A DNA stretch of 5,804 nt from Thermoflexales bacterium (GTDB taxonomy: Bacteria > Chloroflexota > Anaerolineae > S140-20): NCBI GenBank assembly GCA_015484715.1, contig WFUY01000478.1, positions 1 to 5,804 of the forward strand, written 5' to 3'. Shown here piece by piece: positions 5,728 through 5,804 of the stretch. Below the pieces are notes generated by a model, which had not been told where the DNA came from, did not search any database, and saw only the letters and a program-made list of their open reading frames with translations. Each line of letters opens with the position of its first letter. The first letter of the stretch is position 1. A program made the translations under genes and the position numbers.

Positions 5728-5735
5728 GATGTCAA
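5707..5735 (-). promoter_or_regulatory. Consensus sigma-70 promoter driving the PIN-like gene
   Basis: On the minus strand: TTGACA (5735-5730), exactly 17 bases of spacer, TATAAT (5712-5707). Both hexamers are perfect and the -10 is preceded by TGG, giving the extended -10 form TGnTATAAT. Transcription would begin near 5700 and run leftward through the repeats into the PIN-like gene. A match this complete is rare by chance and implies a strong promoter, most likely held in check by repression, consistent with the inverted repeat around the -10. Confidence 0.85.
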
Positions 5736-5804
5736 GGTGCAAGCGCTCGATTGGAAGCAGGCTCCCATTTGGGGTTACCCCCCCGGCGAGTGGGCAGACG
5801 GGCA
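5736..5804. other. Right-edge stretch with short palindrome, no assignable gene
   Basis: Contains GGGGT-T-ACCCC (5771-5781), an 11-base dyad with one central base. On the minus strand a frame of 23 codons runs in from the window edge and stops at TGA 5734-5732, inside the -35 hexamer; it could be the last residues of a neighbouring gene but is too short to judge. I see no other feature here. Confidence 0.3.

Noticed and set aside
5729..5804. Rightward frame from an ATG at 5729 to the window edge
   Set aside because: No ribosome binding site, overlaps the -35 of the leftward promoter, and too short to judge.

Overview
The window looks like a piece of a GC-rich bacterial chromosome, most likely Chloroflexota (Anaerolineae or Chloroflexia-like). 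The pointers are a very long exported-type protein made of DUF11 repeats, an N-terminal beta-sandwich domain carrying an SSNGYIYFG motif, and the C-terminal ending IYLPVVVRNGP, which resembles the 'YLPLVLRN' tails I recognise from exported proteins of that phylum. This assignment is an inference from protein style, not from a marker gene.

Layout. Positions 1-4918 (+) are one reading frame that is already open at the left edge: the 3' part of a giant cell-surface or secreted protein. Its parts in order are a globular N-terminal domain, a linker beta-domain, ten DUF11-type repeats of about 117-144 residues each, and the C-terminal tail. All ten repeats keep one Lys, one Asp and one Asn at equivalent places, the pattern expected of self-formed Lys-Asn isopeptide cross-links.

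After a 16-base gap comes a convergent gene at 4935-5465 (-). It encodes a 176-residue PIN-like protein (putative ribonuclease) with visibly lower GC than the giant gene and a strong ribosome binding site. Its upstream region, 5466-5735, is short of GC, has no convincing gene and is highly structured. Read leftward it holds a textbook sigma-70 promoter (TTGACA, 17 bases, TATAAT with an extended -10), an 8-base inverted repeat centred on the -10, two degenerate tandem repeats of about 82 and 100 bases, a GC-rich stem-loop, the ribosome binding site, and the PIN-like gene.

How it may work together. The giant gene is a self-contained surface or adhesion-type stalk. The promoter, repeats, hairpin and nuclease unit is laid out like a type III toxin-antitoxin locus (RNA repeats, terminator, toxin), but the protein is PIN-like rather than ToxN-like and no protein antitoxin is visible. 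That is the most interesting hypothesis in this window and it is unproven. The last 70 or so bases (5736-5804) hold only a short palindrome and edge fragments that cannot be assigned.
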